Shown: piece after piece, positions 6,526 to 7,910 of the stretch | How positions within the stretch are numbered: the stretch's first letter is position 1 | Layout of the letters: the number at the start of each line of letters is the position of its first letter | NCBI GenBank assembly: GCA_947258625.1 | Contig: CAMYJN010000084.1 | Location: forward strand, 1-7,910 | DNA length: 7,910 nucleotides | Direction: 5' to 3' | Source: an uncultured Polyangiaceae bacterium | GTDB lineage: Bacteria; Myxococcota_A; Polyangia; Polyangiales; Houyiibacteriaceae | Made by a program: the position numbers and the translations under genes | The notes under the pieces: generated by a model | Told to the model about the DNA's origin: nothing | Databases searched by the model: none | What the model saw: only the letters and a program-made list of their open reading frames with translations

Positions 6526-7254
6526 GTGGCCCGCTCCTTTCTCGTCCTCGACATCGAAACGGTTCCCGATCCTGACCTGGTCTGGGACGCGGCGGTCGGC
6601 GGCTTTCCGCCTGCGCCCTTCCATCAAGTGGCCGCGCTCGGGGTCCTGTGGCTCGACGGGAACTACGAGCTCCAAAAGCTCGGGGCCTTTGGTGGCGAAG
6701 AAGACGCGCCGCCCGATGAGTCGAAGGTTCTACAGGAATTCGCCGATTTCATCGGGAAGCGACACCCGACCATGGTGAGCTTCAACGGGCGACGCTTTGA
6801 TTTGCCCGTCCTCGCAAATCGCATGCTGAAACACGGTGTGCCGTTCCCCGCTTACTATGCTGGGCGCAGCGGAGGCGCCGACTATCGCTATCGCTACAGC
6901 GATGAAGGTCACATGGATTTGGCCGACTTGCTCACCGACTACGGCGCCAGCCGCATGCCCAGCCTCGGCGCGCTCGCGCAACTGGTCGGCATGCCGGGTA
7001 AAATGGAAGTCGATGGCTCGAAAGTTCAGAGCATGTTCGAGCACGGCCGCTACGCAGAGATTCGAGACTATTGTCTGCACGACGTCGTTCAAACGACCTT
7101 CGTGTTCCTCCGCTCCGAGCTCTTGCGAGGCCGCCTCAGCCTGGTGGACTACCGCGAGCGGGCCAAAGCGCTTTGGGATGCGCTCGAACAAGACCCCCGC
7201 GTGGTCGAGGTCCTGGCGCATGCGAACAAGCCCCTCGCCCTGCTAAGCGACTGA
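6526..7254 (+). CDS. Stand-alone 3'-5' exonuclease, PolB-exonuclease-like DEDD family
   Basis: The 242-residue protein is a predicted RNase H-fold nuclease of the family related to the proofreading domain of DNA polymerase B. Motif Exo I is LVLDIETVP (D9, E11), Exo II is SFNGRRFDLPVL (N87, D92), a conserved HMDLADLL follows (D131), and Exo III is YCLHDVVQT (Y182, D186). The four acidic metal ligands of a DEDDy enzyme are therefore present. No polymerase domain or signal peptide is seen, so it is a cytoplasmic free-standing nuclease whose substrate (DNA or RNA ends) is unknown. The start is GTG 6526: an in-frame TAG lies two codons upstream (6520-6522), and no Shine-Dalgarno sequence is visible. 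It is divergent from the Spy-like gene across a 106-nt gap and has no linked partner in the window. Confidence 0.9.
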   Translation: MARSFLVLDIETVPDPDLVWDAAVGGFPPAPFHQVAALGVLWLDGNYELQKLGAFGGEEDAPPDESKVLQEFADFIGKRHPTMVSFNGRRFDLPVLANRMLKHGVPFPAYYAGRSGGADYRYRYSDEGHMDLADLLTDYGASRMPSLGALAQLVGMPGKMEVDGSKVQSMFEHGRYAEIRDYCLHDVVQTTFVFLRSELLRGRLSLVDYRERAKALWDALEQDPRVVEVLAHANKPLALLSD

Positions 7255-7289
7255 ATTAACGGGATTAATTCGGTTTCTTTGTTCTTCTT
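7251..7289 (+). terminator. Terminator-like hairpin after the exonuclease gene
   Basis: GAATTAA (7253-7259) pairs with TTAATTC (7265-7271) across a 5-nt loop, CGGGA; a flanking T-G wobble and C-G pair extend the stem to 9 bp. A T-rich tract follows (GGTTTCTTTGTTCTTCTTCG). The stop codon TGA lies inside the stem. The stem is AT-rich and the T tract interrupted, so strength may be modest, but placement directly at the gene end supports an intrinsic terminator. Confidence 0.5.
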
Positions 7290-7295
7290 CGCCCC

Positions 7296-7312
7296 CTTAA
7301 GAGCTCCGTAAG
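7296..7312 (+). promoter_or_regulatory. Second candidate response-regulator box
   Basis: The plus strand reads CTTAAGAGCTCCGTAAG, half-sites TTAAG (7297) and GTAAG (7308) starting 11 bp apart. It has the same layout as the box before the Spy-like operon, and the shared pattern is TTAAG-A-N4-C-(T/G)TAAG. It points toward the secreted basic protein, whose ATG is 72 nt downstream. No convincing -10 element is visible after it. Regulation by the nearby OmpR-family protein is inferred. Confidence 0.4.
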
Positions 7313-7384
7313 ATCTGCCCTCGTCCGATTGGGTGAACCGTGGGGAAAGCCCGCAAACCAATCATGAAAAGACGAGGAATCATC

Positions 7385-7910
7385 ATGCGAAATCTACTTC
7401 ACATTGGGCTGTTCGCCCTCGCGCTCACAACCGTGACCCAGGCCAGTGCAGACGACGACAGCGACTACCGTCGCGGGAAGAAAGTAGTCGTCACGTACGA
7501 CGGCGGCCCGCGCCAGGTTCGGCCGGCCCGCGTGAGCGTCGTTCGTTCACGAGCGGTCTATGATCAGCGAAGGACGTTTCACACCACAGCCAATGGAATG
7601 CACGTCGCACGCCAGGACTACTTCGATCAGCGGGAGGACCTGGAGCAGATCGTGCGGATCAGTGAACGTTGGGAGAGGGCGACGGCCGAGCGAAACTCGG
7701 AAGCACAATGGAAGGTGAACCGTCGACTCGACGCCTGGCTCGAGCGTGAGATTCGTGAATCCGTTCGCGAGCCACGTGGCCAGCACTACCAACAACGGAT
7801 TCGTTCGCTCCGTGACGAGCTCGCGAGGCTGGAACGGACTCGCTATCGTGGGCGCGGCTACCGCGGTCACGGCCACCGCGGGCACGGCTACCGAGGCCGT
7901 AGCCAAGGTG
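7385..7910 (+). CDS. Secreted basic protein of unknown function, 3' end cut by window edge
   Basis: The frame is open from 7385 to the edge, giving 175 visible residues. The N-terminus is a signal peptide (MRNLLHIGLFALALTTVTQASA, cleavage likely after ASA at 22), so the product is exported. Residues 23-70 are an acidic patch (DDDSD) followed by a basic region rich in Arg and Val. Residues about 73-153 look like long charged helices (REDLEQIVRISERWERATA, RSLRDELARLERTRY) that could form a coiled coil. From 154 a Tyr-Arg-Gly-His repeat tail begins. I do not recognise the family. ATG 7385 is preferred because GAGGAA precedes it by 5 nt; an in-frame ATG at 7364 would add MKRRGII, which would also make a good signal peptide but has no ribosome site. 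The box at 7296-7312 suggests envelope-stress control. Confidence 0.75.
   Translation, partial: MRNLLHIGLFALALTTVTQASADDDSDYRRGKKVVVTYDGGPRQVRPARVSVVRSRAVYDQRRTFHTTANGMHVARQDYFDQREDLEQIVRISERWERATAERNSEAQWKVNRRLDAWLEREIRESVREPRGQHYQQRIRSLRDELARLERTRYRGRGYRGHGHRGHGYRGRSQG
7844..7900 (+). repeat. Coding repeat: Tyr/His-Arg-Gly tail
   Basis: Codons 154-172 of the secreted protein encode imperfect units of YRGR, GYRGHG and HRGHG, with a repeated DNA pattern GGCTACCG / GGCCACCG. The tail is basic and aromatic and His-rich, so it might bind nucleic acid, polysaccharide or metal. The repeat continues toward the window edge and its full length is not visible. Confidence 0.6.

Noticed and set aside
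7253..7271. ATTAA repeats in the hairpin after the exonuclease gene as a third regulator box
   Set aside because: The half-sites are arranged as an inverted repeat, differ from TTAAG and lack the 11-bp direct spacing; a terminator fits better.
7547..7906. Minus-strand open frame of 119 codons at the right edge
   Set aside because: It is antisense to the secreted protein, which has a ribosome site and a clear signal peptide; the antisense product shows no domain.

Overview
The window is GC-rich, gene-dense bacterial chromosome. The mixture of genes fits a member of the Myxococcota / former Deltaproteobacteria: a long TPR protein of a kind common there, a Roadblock/LC7 protein inside a housekeeping operon, and frequent GTG/TTG starts. 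This placement is an inference from style and protein families, because there is no rRNA or marker gene to prove it. No tRNA, rRNA, CRISPR array, insertion sequence or phage gene was seen.

Left block (1-3842, all on the minus strand, read right to left): a Roadblock/LC7-domain protein, aroQ (type II 3-dehydroquinase), accB (biotin carboxyl carrier protein), accC (biotin carboxylase), then a TPR-repeat protein that runs off the left edge. Spacings are 4, 22, 3 and 46 nt, so this reads as one operon. It joins the shikimate step to the biotin half of acetyl-CoA carboxylase. A perfect 11-bp inverted repeat spans the accC stop and ends just before the TPR gene start.

Middle block (3916-6419, minus strand): a three-gene envelope-stress-type module in the order small His-rich periplasmic Spy/CpxP-like protein, OmpR-family response regulator, membrane histidine kinase. 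The gaps are 12 nt and then an ATGA overlap of stop and start. The kinase has an unusual H-box (THDVMLPL instead of SHELRTPL).

Right block (6526-7910, plus strand): a stand-alone DEDD 3'-5' exonuclease of the PolB-exonuclease-like family is transcribed divergently from the Spy-like gene. A terminator-like hairpin follows it. Last comes a secreted, very basic protein of unknown function with a Tyr/Arg/Gly/His-repeat tail, cut by the right edge.

The most interesting signal is a pair of matching direct-repeat boxes, TTAAG-N6-TTAAG and TTAAG-N6-GTAAG. Both have the 11-bp half-site period typical of OmpR/PhoB-family regulators. One lies upstream of the Spy-like/regulator/kinase operon and the other upstream of the secreted basic protein. 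They suggest that the regulator controls its own operon and that the basic protein is an additional target.
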